DNA from: Melieria omissa
Taxonomy: Eukaryota > Arthropoda > Insecta > Diptera > Ulidiidae
Reading direction: 5' to 3'
Length of the DNA: 64,000 nucleotides
NCBI GenBank assembly: GCA_963971225.1
Contig: OZ020270.1
Coordinates: 65,476,932-65,540,931 of the forward strand
The position numbers were made by a program, and so were the translations under genes. The notes under the pieces were generated by a model. That model was not told the DNA's origin. It saw only the letters and a program-made list of their open reading frames with translations, and did not search any database. Every line of letters begins with the position of its first letter. The stretch's first letter is position 1. Below are positions 43,290 through 53,898 of this stretch, one piece after another.

Positions 43290-43789
43290 ATTTTTGCAAT
43301 ATTGAGTATTGGTCATGAATGACCGATTTATACATCACATTGTGACCGATATTTGCATCAGCATTTCAGTCAGTAATTTCGGCACATGACCGGTCAACTG
43401 ACTGGCATTTCCATTTTTTTCGGTGTTTGCTGCAACACCGAAAAAAAAAGTTTGCTGCAACGGTGATTTGAACTCGCGGAGTCTTGACTCGCGGCCAACG
43501 CACTAGCCGCTGAGCTACGGCGGCGGCAGCGGTGAAATAGCCATTAAAAACTAAATATTTGGAGATTGGAACACGTATGCGTTAGAGCAGAGCAAACACA
43601 CTTTTCTTAATATACAAAAGGTGTGTGTTAGAGTGAAACAAAAAATCACACGTACACGAGAGTTTTGGTCAGTTTTTTCACACCGCCTGTACAAAAATGA
43701 TAGAAACTTTGTTCGGAGAGCTGACCGAAACTTCGGTCAGGCATGTCGGTCATATGACCGATCATATGACCGTCACTGTTCTTGTAGGG
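43290..43789 (-). repeat. Outer right arm of the foldback
   Basis: Inverted copy of 37993-38505. It includes the third tRNA-like segment on the reverse strand (B box about 43463-43475, A box about 43506-43518), which has a one-base-shorter A box than the left arm. The end CTTGTAGGG is repeated once more just outside (43796-43804). Confidence 0.8.
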
Positions 43790-44687
43790 TCGCGTCTTGT
43801 AGGGTGTCTAAAAACTAACACATGCATAAAAATATCCCAAATCTCACTAACACATACAAATCTGCATATCACATTTTGGGATTTTTTCTAGTAAGTGGGA
43901 ATGAAAGAATATATTCGCATTAATACCTTCCATATTCTCTGTATGAAATAGTGAGATGGCGATATAAACGTGGTGCGTCACCTGATTTCACAATGTCAGT
44001 GCTGAATTGAAATTTGTGTTGCGATGTTCAACAATCGGAGGGCATCCAACAGAGATAAGTATTAAAAGAGTGAAATTAAAATTAAATCTAATAAAAATCT
44101 AAAATTATTTCATTTAAACAAAGTACGGAAGGAAGGACGATCTGATTGCGGTGATAAGACAACAAGTTACCAGCACATTTGAACTGTGAGGGCAAATGAG
44201 GCAAGCATCGGTTGGAATTTGGTTTTCGGCAAACGTCTGTCCCTCTGTCCTACGTATTTATTTATTAGCTTATTTTTATTTAATGTAGTTTTTTACGTTT
44301 TACTTTAAATAAACAAAAAAATTTGAATTAATTTAATTTTTATTAGTCAGATAGGTCTAACTGGTTTACCGGTTAGGCGTAACTGGTTTATACGGTAGAC
44401 ATCCCGATTCGTACGTTATGTCTACCAGATAGGTCTGACCGGTTTGTCGGTTAGACGTAACTGAATGGTACATGCGAGACTCCATGTGAGTAAGCGAGAC
44501 AGCTGTACGTTTGCCAAGATGTCGGAGTGCATGCGTTAGAAGGTGATAACTAATCACACGTACACGAAATCAAGTCACACGTACACAAAAGGACTAGTCA
44601 GATTTTTCACACGGCAAGAACAAATCTGACTAGAAATATAACCGATATGGTGGTTATTTATACCGGTTATATAATCATTATTAATTA
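43790..44687 (+). other. Diverged repeats related to the foldback tips
   Basis: 44330-44660 contains alternating 'CTAACTGGTTTACCGG', 'TCTGACCGG' and 'CACACGTACAC' words, like those in the foldback arms but too diverged to align end to end. It is probably an older member of the same or a sister family. No gene is seen. Confidence 0.4.
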
Positions 44688-44989
44688 CACTGTGCGTTAA
44701 ATTTGCCCTCAAAAATTTATACATGGGGGGCACCTACTGGGTGAGTTTCCTATAGGTATACTGAGTTGAGATCCACCAGCCGTTTGGTAAGATTGGCTCT
44801 AGTTTAAGAGAAATCCGACTTTGAAGTTTGGTAATTTTCGGGAAGTTTGTCGCTTAAGTCTTCGAACATTTAAATACTCATAGGTCCGAATATCGCTTTA
44901 CTGTCTTCGGCAAGTTTGTAAATATTTTAACGACCAACAAATTTGCTTAACCCTTTGAAGCATACATTTTTCAGATAACTTTTTTCAAT

Positions 44990-45440
44990 GAAAATAGTCG
45001 CCCTGGGGGTTTTCGGGGTCGCTGATCACGAATATGTAATCAAATTTTTGAAATTCAGCAATCCAATATGGCGGATCCAATATGGCCGACAACATTAGTA
45101 AAACTTATTCATATCAATATGGAAATTTGTATATGGGGGTTTTCGGGGTCCCTGATTACGAATTTGATATCAGATTTTCGAAATTGAAAATGGCGGATCC
45201 AATATGGCGGATGGAATTTGTAAAACTTATTCGTATCAATGGAAAAATTAGTATCCAGGGGTTTTCGGGGTCGCTTATTACGAATTCGATATCAGATGTT
45301 CGAAATTCAAAATTCGGACTCAGCGACTCCGAAAACCTCCGTATACCAATTTTCATATTGATATGAATAAGTTTCACTAATTCTGTCCGCCATATTGGAT
45401 CCGCCATTTTGAATTTCGAAAATCTGATTACGAATTTTTA
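44990..45440 (+). repeat. Internal tandem repeat with one inverted copy
   Basis: A unit of about 120 bp containing 'GGTTTTCGGGGTC', 'GATATCAGATTTTCGAAATT' and 'GGCGGATCCAATATGGCGGA' recurs about three times in direct order; a final partial copy near 45340-45440 is inverted. It lies wholly inside the Mutator-like element. Confidence 0.75.
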
Positions 45441-45733
45441 ATCAGCGATATTTAAAACCTAATAATAGTAATTATCATGATAATCGGTTGAAAACTTTTC
45501 CATATAATGAATTTTCTTTGCAAAAAGTGACTATTTTTACTATTTGTTTATTGATATTGACAAATTGATGAACAACATTCGATAAAAAAGTAAAAATTTT
45601 GAACCATGAACATGTAAATACAGTACATTTCAATGTAGAATCATAAAAGTCGAGTCACAAGAACTTGAAAACTGAAAAAAATGGTAGTATTCTAGGTGGT
45701 ATATACGTCTTACCACCGTGCTGCAAAGGGTTA

Positions 45734-45934
45734 AGGCACCAATGCAAAAAAACCACATTCAAACTGTGTAATTGCGATATTTGCATTTTTTCCGCAGCGC
45801 AACGTGGCGTATGAGTGTCATTTAATTCTAATATAAATATAATTAAATGACACTCATACGCCACGTTGCGCTGCGCAAAAATATGCACATATCGCAATTA
45901 CACAGTTTGAATGTGGTTTTTTTGCATTGGTGTC
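45734..45934 (+). mobile_element. Hairpin MITE (201 bp), Harbinger-like
   Basis: Nearly the whole element is one inverted repeat: about 90-bp arms around a short AT-rich centre near 45835. TTA flanks it at 45731-45733 and 45935-45937, the 3-bp duplication typical of PIF/Harbinger elements. It lies at the inner edge of the right terminal repeat of the Mutator-like element and so inserted after it. Confidence 0.65.
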
Positions 45935-46027
45935 TTACCAAACGGCTGGTGGATCTCAACTCAGTAAACCTATAGGAAACTCACCCAGTAGGTCCCCCCC
46001 ATGTCTAAATTTTGGACTTGCACAGTG

Positions 46028-46256
46028 TTATTAATCATTATTAAAGTTTTCATTGAATCATTTCAAAAAATTACCCCTGTGTCTAGAACAGTGTATTTTA
46101 CACCAAAAGCATCTTTGAACTCCGAAGATTTGGTGTTTAATTTGTAAACAAACAGCGCGGTAAGCAATCAGAGAGAAGATGAATTTTAGAAAATTTTTAT
46201 TTTATTAACATACGTTCATTCTTTTCAGATAAAAATCATAATAACACATCTCGAAA
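46028..46256 (+). other. Leader-like sequence upstream of the eIF3i fragment
   Basis: A pyrimidine tract and CAG at about 46223-46230 resemble a 3' splice site just upstream of the ATG at 46257, suggesting that a 5' untranslated exon boundary was copied with the gene. No promoter could be assigned. Confidence 0.35.
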
Positions 46257-46887
46257 ATGCATCCAGCATTGCCACGGAAGCACGAAATTTTTCCTGGGCT
46301 CCGGCTGGGCACCTATGACGGTTACCAGGGTGCCGTCTGGTGTTTGGACGTCGACTGGACTACGTCGAAGCTGATATTCGGCGCTGCTGATATGACCACC
46401 AATATTTGGGATGTAAAGTTTGGTACTGTAATCGCGTCCATACCGGCCAAGTCGTCGGTGCGCACCAATTTCAGTTACTCTCGCAATCAGGCAGCTTATT
46501 CGACGGACAAGGCTATGCGTCAGAATTCGGAGCTGTTTGTGATTGATGTGCGCACCGCTGACTCCAGTTTAGCGGAGCATGATCCCATTCTGCACATGCC
46601 CATGTTGCAGTCAAAGATCACGTCAATGCTGTGGGGCCCACTGTATGAGACCATCATCACTGGTGTGTATAAATTGTTGAATGTAGTTGGAAATATGTAC
46701 TAAAGTTTATTTTTGTAGGTCATAATAATGGACAAATTTCTATCCGGGACATACGCAAGGGCGGCAGAGAGATCAATTCGGTAAACGACCACACAGCCGG
46801 CATCAATGATATGCAACTGAACAAGGACAGCACCATGTTTGTCACGGCCTCAAAGGAGACTTCGGCAAAGTTTTTAGACTCTGAGTC
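46257..46887 (+). pseudogene. eIF3i-like WD-repeat gene fragment
   Basis: Exon 46257-46662 encodes WD-repeat sequence very like translation initiation factor 3 subunit i ('[19 protein letters not shown]', 'STDKAM', 'ITSMLWGPL'). A 56-bp GT...AG intron (46663-46718) separates it from a second exon (46719-46887) that continues the protein ('AGINDMQLNKDSTMFVTASK'). The first WD repeat is missing between the ATG and 'RLGTYDG', and the match stops abruptly after 'SESLMC'; the last WD repeats are absent. An intron shows that it was copied as DNA, not as mRNA. eIF3i normally scaffolds the initiation complex; this truncated copy should not. Confidence 0.8.
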
Positions 46888-47001
46888 TCTGATGTGTGTG
46901 TGTATCACATCTCGCATGCTGCTTCGGAGTCGAGAACGGGTGTATGTCAGCATTGTACCTAGTCACTGTTGTTAAACCGGGTTTTCTATTCTTTTCCGCA
47001 G

Positions 47002-47295
47002 ATTCAGGTGGCCATTAAGTGCCTCTGCCGTGAGCAAATGCAGTCAAATCCAATGGAATTTTTAAAGGAGGCTGCCATTATGCATTCCATCGAGCACGAG
47101 AATATTGTTCGGCTGTACGGTGTAATGTTAGCTACGGACCCCCTGATGCTGGTTACCGAGTTAGCTCATTTGCGTTTGCTCCTGGAGTGTCTTGAAGATG
47201 CGCATGAGCTCCCTCACCATACCGACGCGTTGTGAGTTCGCTATGCAGATATGCAATGGCATGCGTTATTTGGAAAACAAAAGATTAATTCACAG
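47002..47295 (+). pseudogene. Ack-like tyrosine kinase exon (frameshifted)
   Basis: A CAG-flanked exon start at 47002 opens with 'VAIKCLCREQM', the kinase-domain Lys of beta-strand 3. It continues through the alpha-C Glu ('FLKEAAIMHSIEHENIVRLYGV') and the hinge. A shift near 47200 moves the match to another frame ('SSLTIPTRCEFAMQICNGMRY'), and the exon ends at CACAG/GTAAAG (47295/47296), at the HRD catalytic-loop boundary. Residues resemble the Drosophila Ack-like kinase. No later exon with the DFG motif is seen. The frame break and truncation make it non-functional. Confidence 0.78.
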
Positions 47296-48241
47296 GTAAA
47301 GATGAAGGTGTAATGTGCTTCTGAGTGGAGTGGTTTGCAAAATGGTTGGGATGAATACAAATTTCTGTTTATATTCTATTGTAGACATCTCACTATGGCG
47401 CATCTGGAAGGGGTAAACATTGATTATATGAAGATACTTAATTTGGTAATTCGCTACTGATTGGTGCTGTTCTGTTTAGCATTAGCACTGGAGAGCAAAC
47501 TGCAGGTCCCATGTCCAACCAAATTTCGTATTTATCCAAAAGCGTGCAAAGAGTAACGAAAAATATAAAACAAACCTGCGATGTTTGGAAGTAAGATCAA
47601 TAATAAAATATATGTCGAGAAATCGACAAAGGCATTTTTATTCATAACGCGGGTGTTTTAGAATTGTTAACAAAAATCTTCTGTATAGAACGTTATAGCG
47701 CTCGAGGGTTATTTGTTGTATTTTTCAAGTGCTACGTGTGCCAAAAGAATTTCAAGCTCCTTACACGTATAATGTACAGAATTGTCAATTGCAATGTAAT
47801 TATGCGTTTAATTCTTCCACAAGCACTTTGATTTCGGTCGCCCAATTGCCAACTCCTCGATTTCATCAGTTCGCATGCCAGCTAACTCCTGTCTAGCTTA
47901 CAAGAAGGAGTTGCTTTCTGCCGAAACACGGGTTGATCCAGCATGGCTGCCAATTGTGCAGCATTGGGTACACATAATAACATAAAAAATTACATAAAAA
48001 CATAACAAAGTTTATAATGCATTTTTTTATTAAAATAATTGACAATTATGAAAATAATAACATAACAAAGTTTAGAAAATGTATGCATTTTCTATGGAAA
48101 TGATTCACAATTATGAAAATAATAACATGCATCATATTAATACGCCTTTTTTTTTTAATAATACGAAAGACAAGCGGCCTTTAAATTGCAACTTTGCGCT
48201 TTGTTTTAACTTCACGACCACACTGTTGAACCTTAACAGCC
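47296..48241 (+). other. Spacer with short tandem duplication
   Basis: No further kinase exon was recognised. At 48000-48130 a segment of about 70 bp with 'AATAACATAACAAAGTTTA' and 'CAATTATGAAAATAATAACAT' is present twice in tandem. Confidence 0.45.
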
Positions 48242-48447
48242 AATAGGTCTGTTTGGGAACGAAAAATTTGTACGAATTTGTAGGCAAATGGAAACAACAA
48301 AGAAATTGTGCGTTCGCAATTTTGCTGACCCACAACCGTCTTGCTAAGCTTTTTCTGCTGCAGCTGAAAAGGAAAAATCGCAGATTGAGTGCAACAAACC
48401 TTTTGCATTAATACTTTTTACTGGAAAAGTTCCCAAACAGACCTATT
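48242..48447 (+). mobile_element. Short MITE (206 bp)
   Basis: Perfect 19-bp inverted ends, AATAGGTCTGTTTGGGAAC at 48242-48260 and its complement at 48429-48447. If the true end is GGTCTGTTTGGGAAC, a TA flanks both sides, as in Tc1/mariner elements. There is no coding capacity. Confidence 0.6.
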
Positions 48448-48737
48448 CACTGACCCAGTAGACGACGCCATGACACCTCATACAGATTGTGTATGTGAAA
48501 TGCTAAAAATGGTAAAAAAAAACGCTTCCCCTCCCAGTTTCGAATCACGTTATCACTGGTGTCGTCAATGACTAGATAACGCGAAACTGAGAGGAGTCAC
48601 GGTTGCTAATTCGGTCAAACCAGGCCACAGAGCCGCAAATTCGGTCAAACCAGGTCCCAGAGTTGACTAGGGTTCGTAAAGACATTTCTCCATACAAAAG
48701 CCAGGGCAAGGGCTGCTGTTGCGTTCGTTGTTTATAT
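48448..48737 (+). other. Spacer with a 34-bp direct repeat
   Basis: The words 'AATTCGGTCAAACCAGG' plus 'CAGAG' occur twice at about 48608-48665. The sequence ends in ATAT (48734-48737), the target duplication of the adjoining solo LTR. Confidence 0.45.
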
Positions 48738-50725
48738 TGTTACGAATGCTAGTTCTAGTGCGTATCTCTGGATTGCGTAATTTGAAAATAAAACACACTT
48801 AGTTTCTCAAACGCAGTCAACAAAATAAACCAACAATCACTTTATTTCGCAGATTTACACTTCACTGTCTTTACACTTAAGTATTTGCTTAATTACTCCG
48901 TGTGGCACCTTCACTAGTCAAAATCAGACTGATCCGCTGCGCCGCACCCGGCAGCCTTTTATACCTGTCCGGCCATCGCACAGTGTTTCGACTCCATACA
49001 AAATTGGGACAAAAATAGAAGGAGTGCTCTATATTCGCTGAAAATTTGCAATCTGAATTATTTGGGGCTACTGATTTCAAAAATGATGTGTGTTTTCCAA
49101 AAAATATATAAATTAAAAAAAAATCGAATATATATAACCAAGTATGCCATCACCACCGAGCCCAAACCGCTGGAGCTATAATGATGAAATTTGGTCAATA
49201 GTTGTATTTTAAAAAGTCAACCTTTAAAAAGGAGCGATTTTAAAAAATTCGACCTTGAAAGGACGCAAACGGGGTGGTGAAGCTTATATAGACGGACATT
49301 GTGTTTTGATCGGATTGTTTTAAAATAATAACGAAATAATAACGAAATACGTATTTCAGCGTTTTTCAAAATTCGACCTTCAAAGGGTGGAAAGAGGGTG
49401 ATGAAGTTGCTTGAAAGAAACCGATTTTGGTTTTATTTCTGTAGAGCTTCACATAGAGATGACACAGCTATGAAGATGCAATGCTATGATAAAATGTCCA
49501 GGATGAAAGAAAATAACTGCCATTTTTCAAACCGTTCAGTTTATTCAGTTTCACTATCATCAAATATGATGTTTTTAATCCCACACAAACAAGTGTAAAT
49601 AATGCAAGTTAATTTTAGCAAGATTGCCTTCCGCAACTTTTCCATATTCTCCAAAAAATATGAGCATTAAATCACATTTTAGCAAAAAATTTTTTTGCAA
49701 TGGGAAAAATAGGATAATATGGCTAAGCGGGTTAAACGGGTAAGCCAAACCCATTTTTATATAGAACATTCATAAATTGAGACATTGGATTTGTTAATAT
49801 AGAAGTTTTCATATTATATGAAAAACTTTCGTATGGCAACTCTGCCTTTAGTGGGCGGACCGTGCCCATTTTTGATAGCGACTGTGCTACTATACATTTT
49901 CTTTCCAGTCACATCACTTTCTGGGCGTTACAAGCTCCGAACCAAAGTGAATGTACCGGTGGGCACCTCAACGTAGGGTACAAAAATTTAATTTTTTTAG
50001 TTAGAGTAGTTTACACAAATTCTATTATTTTCCAAGATCGCAGGAAATCGCAGAATTTTTCTTAATGATCCAAAAGACGAAAGTCCATTCTATAGGATTA
50101 CGTAAAAAAGTAGGTGTAATAATGCGCAATTCGACATTTGCGATCTACAAAAATATATAGTTTTTATAGTTTTTAGTAAAAAAAAATGTGTTGTTTAAAT
50201 AACGTACAACCCCGTTTTTATTTAACTTTTTTTTCAAAATAGCTCCTGAAATGATGTTAAGGACTCTTATAAGTGCATAGCAGTAACATTTTCTCCGATT
50301 GAAGCGAAAATAGTGTTTTGGTTACGTTTTCAATTGTTGATGCTCAAAACTGCATTTTATCATAAAACAATTTTTCTAGAATTTGATCAACTTGTAAATG
50401 CTATAACTTTCTCAAAATTTACCCGATTATAAAATAATTTTAGATCTTACTTAATGAAAGTATTATCTTTCAAATGACACAAATTTTTTTGAAATCGGTG
50501 ACATACAATTTTTCTATTTTCGTCCCACTTCGGATCACTGTGCATCGCGCAGATCGTTCTCGCACATTCCGGAGTGGACTAAAGGTTTCCATCATGATCG
50601 CGACCATCATTGCCAGGTTGGACGAAAAGTTTCCATTATCGCGGCCATCATTGCCAGGTTGAATTATGGCACGGTGCGTAGCGCCAGGGTTGCTTTGCAC
50701 AGCGATAGACTGTCTTGTCGTTACA
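48738..50725 (-). mobile_element. Solo LTR of the array family, split by a hAT-like element
   Basis: Reverse orientation. 48738-48980 and 50541-50725 are two halves of one LTR of the array family, with TG...CA ends (TGTTACGAAT at the left, CGTTACA at the right). ATAT flanks it at 48734-48737 and 50726-50729, the same 4-bp duplication as the array. The split lies just upstream of the TATA box. Confidence 0.9.
48981..50540 (+). mobile_element. hAT-like element (1560 bp) inside the solo LTR
   Basis: Left end CAGTGTTTCGA and right end CACTG with inverted 'TTCGGAT'; the inner pair GGGAC(A/G)AAAATAGAA is shared by both ends. The flanking 8-mers (CCATCGCA and GCATCGCG, one extra T at the right) agree at 6 of 8 positions. 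The interior is AT-rich with no transposase-like ORF. Confidence 0.72.
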
Positions 50726-50729
50726 ATAT

Positions 50730-51208
50730 TGCAAATAAAATAATTGTTTTTTCTGCTTTCATTCTGTAGTACGTTTATAGGAAATTGATTGCAAAAAAAC
50801 GTTGTTGCTGAAAACCGTCATAAGTATGTTGCAACGTGTTTTGATATGATTTTACTTCAGTATTTGCTGACTGCCCTCAAAGCCTTAACGTTTGAATTGC
50901 TTGAGTTGCAGCTCTCGTTTGAAAAGAGTTCAACTTGCCATTACTGTTTCTTGCTACACTATAAACGGCAAACTCAATGAGACATGAACTGAAGGAAAAG
51001 CAACCGAATATCTGCTGAATTTAGCGTATGAAATAATGTATTTCTGCTTTTTGTTGGTACGGGTTACAATCAAAATAACTTAGACCATTTAAACAAGGTG
51101 GTTCGCAACGCTATATTTACAGCAAATAAGAAAGCTTATCACTTTAAGATGCAAACAATTGACTGGTAACCATTGCTTAGCGAATGTTTGGGTAGATAAA
51201 CCCGTACA
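50730..51208 (+). other. Spacer
   Basis: No gene or repeat pair recognised between the solo LTR and the LINE 3' end. Confidence 0.4.
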
Positions 51209-51318
51209 CTAGGTTAGGTTAGGTTACGGAAGGGGTGTGTGCGTCAGGCAATTCCACTCGGAGACCCTGTTGGGTCCATTGTGAATCCCTCCATTTTTCG
51301 GAAACCGATGTCCTTCCC

Positions 51319-53613
51319 TTATCTGTTTGGATCCCTGTAGATCCAAACGGAATCTTTTGGGAACCATTTGGTCTTTGCGAGGAAATTGTGTACATCGGTT
51401 ATCTGTGCATCTGCTACTTCCTCGAGCCCGTCGAAGAACCTTGCCCCAAGAGTCTGGAGCCGTCGTCCTTGTAGTGATGGGCAGTGGCATAGCAGGTGCT
51501 CGACCGATTCTACTGCATCCTCATCTCCACAGCTTCTGCATAAATCGTCGGTCGCCAAACGCCATTTGCATAACATGACACCAATGGCGCAGTGACCTGT
51601 GATTACCCCCGTGACCATGCGTACAGCATGTTTGTCGAGGCGCAGAAGGCACTTACTTTTCCTCGTGTTGAGTGCTGGCCATAGGGTGCGTGCAATCTTG
51701 CAATCGCACCTGGTTGTCCAGGCTCTATTCGTGGATCGTGTAAGCCACTCTCCTATTGAACCCATCGTAGCAGAGATCGGTGGTAGCACCGTGTTGACCG
51801 CCTCGCACGCCGGCATAGCTGACCCTGCACGGGCTAGTTCGTCCGCTTGCTCGTTCCCTTCGATATCACTATGTCCGGGAACCCAGCACAGACGAACCCT
51901 ATATTGCCGTATGCCACCTAGAGCTTTCCGACAGTCTAGTACTACCTTTGACTTCACTACAGTGGATTCAATTACTTTAAGAGCAGCCTGACTATCAACA
52001 CAAATGACGGCCATACTAAGTGCCGAATGTTTTATGTGTTCCGCTGCTTTCATGATGGCGAAAACCTCCGACTGAAAAACGCTGCAATAGTCTGGTAGTC
52101 TATAAGACCAGTAGACATTTTGCGTTTCACAGTAGACACCCGCTCCAGTTCCATCCTCTGTCTTCGAGCCGTCGGTGAAGTAGACTCCTGCACAGCCTTC
52201 CACCTCGGGCTGTTGCCAGTTGTCCCTGGAGGGGTAGTCAATGGGAATCTTCAGTTCGAAGTCACTGCGCTTTACCAGGAAGTCAGTGGCCTTATCTAGA
52301 AGACCTTGTCCGGTAGAGCTAGGCATAAGAACGTTCAGAATGCTGGAATGTCCGTAGCCGCCTTGCCTCAGCTGGTTAGACTCCCTCAATCTGAGGATTG
52401 TCTTTGCTGCGCTGGCCTTTACGAACAGGTCCACTGGGGGAAGGTGCAGAAACATCTCCAGAGCCATTCGTGGAGCGCTTTTAGCCGCCGCCGTAACCGC
52501 CAACGTGGCAAGTCTCTGCACCTTTCCCAGATTGCTCTGATTGCTCTTTTTGTCCATGGCTGGCTACCATACATGAGAACCGTAGGCAATGATGGGTCTG
52601 ATTATCGCCGTATACATCCAATGGATAATATACGGTTTTAATCCCCATCTTTTACCGAAGGCTCGCTTGCAGGCATACAGCGCATTGAGCCCCTTTTTCA
52701 TTCTTTCCTCAATGTTTCGCTTCCACGAAAGTTTTGAGTCCAGAATTATGCCAAGATATTTGGCCTCTTTTGATAGTTTCAGGGGATGCCCTTCCACACA
52801 GGGAAGAGCAAATTCCTGAATCTTCGTTTTCTTGGTGAACAGGACCAGTTCGGTCTTTTCGGGATTTATCCCTAGACCGTTGTCTCTCGCCCACACTGAC
52901 AATTCGGCTAATGAGGATTCCATCAATTCACTGATAGTAGGCAAAAATTTGCCTTGTATCATGATGACGATGTCGTCCGCATAGGCCACTATTCTAATGC
53001 GTCTTCTCTGAAAGACTCTTAGAATCTCATCCACTACCAATAGCGATAAAAGAGGGGATAGCACCCCATCTTGGGGTGTTCCCCTTGTGGCTCTCCTTCT
53101 GATGGAAGCCGGTCCTATCATTGAGTTGATTATCCTGTCTTGCAGCATCGTTTCAACCCAACCGATGACGAAGCTTTCCACGCTATGTGCACGAAGTGCT
53201 CTTGTTATGGCCTCGGTGGTGACATTGTTGAAAGCCCCCTCTATATCGAGGAAAGCAGCCATTGTGTACTCCTTTAAGGCCAAAGAATTCTCTATGGGAT
53301 CTACAACGCTGTGCAGTGCATTGTCTACCGACCTCCCCTGGAGGTAGGCGTGTTGTGCACTACAGAGTTCAGAAGATAGTCCCCGGTTGTCTCTTATATG
53401 TCTGTCCAGCAACCTCTCCAGCGTTTTCAATAAGAATGAGGAGAGGCTGATAGGTCTATAGTCTTTAGCCGTAGTGTGGCTGGGCTTTCCTGCCTTCGGT
53501 ATAAAGACTACTTTGACCTCTCTCCACTGCTTTGGAACTACATTCCCTAGTAGGCATCCCTTAAAGATGTTTACCAGGGGTTGTAGAATACAGTCTCCGG
53601 CCTGTTGTAGCAT
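51319..53613 (-). pseudogene. LINE ORF2 remnant: RT plus RNase H (one nonsense codon)
   Basis: Frames 53613-52564 and 52557-51319 are the same frame, separated by a single TAG (52566-52564) where a Trp codon is expected. RT: 'FLDIEGAFNN' (D123), 'TPQDGVLSPLL' with Asp in place of the usual Gly, and 'YADD' (211-214). RNase H in the second piece has a full catalytic set D129, E164, D188, D239. A terminal CX2C...HX4C knuckle ('CRSCGDED...HLLCHC') ends the protein. Upstream, the linker is in another frame, with a shift near 53655. It is decayed, but only lightly. Confidence 0.9.
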
Positions 53614-53898
53614 TGCTGGAATGATACCGTCAGGGCCCGCGGACTTGTAGGGGTCGAACGACCTTATCTTTGTCCACTATTTTGGCGACAGTTTCCGGTG
53701 GTGTAGTGGTTCCGAGTTGCTCACGGAGATTATCCGAGTCAGTAGGAACCTGACACTGAGGAAAGTGTGCCTCCATTAGAGTCTCAAGCGATTCCTTACT
53801 GGACTCTCTCCATGATCCGTCCGGCTTGCGGATGCAGCTAAGAGCGCAATGCTGCTTAGACAGAACTTTCCTTAGCCTGGACGCCTCGTTGACACAGT

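Larger units (their letters stand above)
37993..43789 (+). mobile_element. Giant foldback element with tRNA-like modules
   Basis: The left end CCCTACAAGAACAGTG and the following ~520 bp reappear inverted at 43290-43789. The inner arm (38505-38545, 38850-38960) reappears inverted at 39030-39181. The palindrome centre lies at about 38990-39010. The right arm lacks about 250 bp of the left arm (38575-38830) and is interrupted by a LINE (39227-43286). The arms contain palindromic 'CGGTCATATG' words near the tips. No transposase was found, so superfamily is unknown; target duplications were not identified. Confidence 0.82.
44688..46027 (+). mobile_element. Mutator-like element (1340 bp)
   Basis: Long inverted ends, about 44688-44792 and 45933-46027, start CACTGTGC and share 'CTACTGGGTGAGTTTCCTAT'. 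Flanks TTATTAATTA (44678-44687) and TTATTAATCA (46028-46037) agree at 9 of 10 positions. Long terminal inverted repeats and a 9-11 bp duplication suggest the Mutator superfamily, but no transposase is encoded. Confidence 0.65.

Noticed and set aside
42406..43305. Forward frames opposite LINE ORF1
   Set aside because: Shadows of the reverse-strand ORF1, Arg/Ser-rich with no motif.
51209..51226. Three TTAGG repeats resembling insect telomere DNA
   Set aside because: They form the 3' tail of the adjacent LINE, and flies generally lack TTAGG telomeres; three repeats are too few for a telomere.
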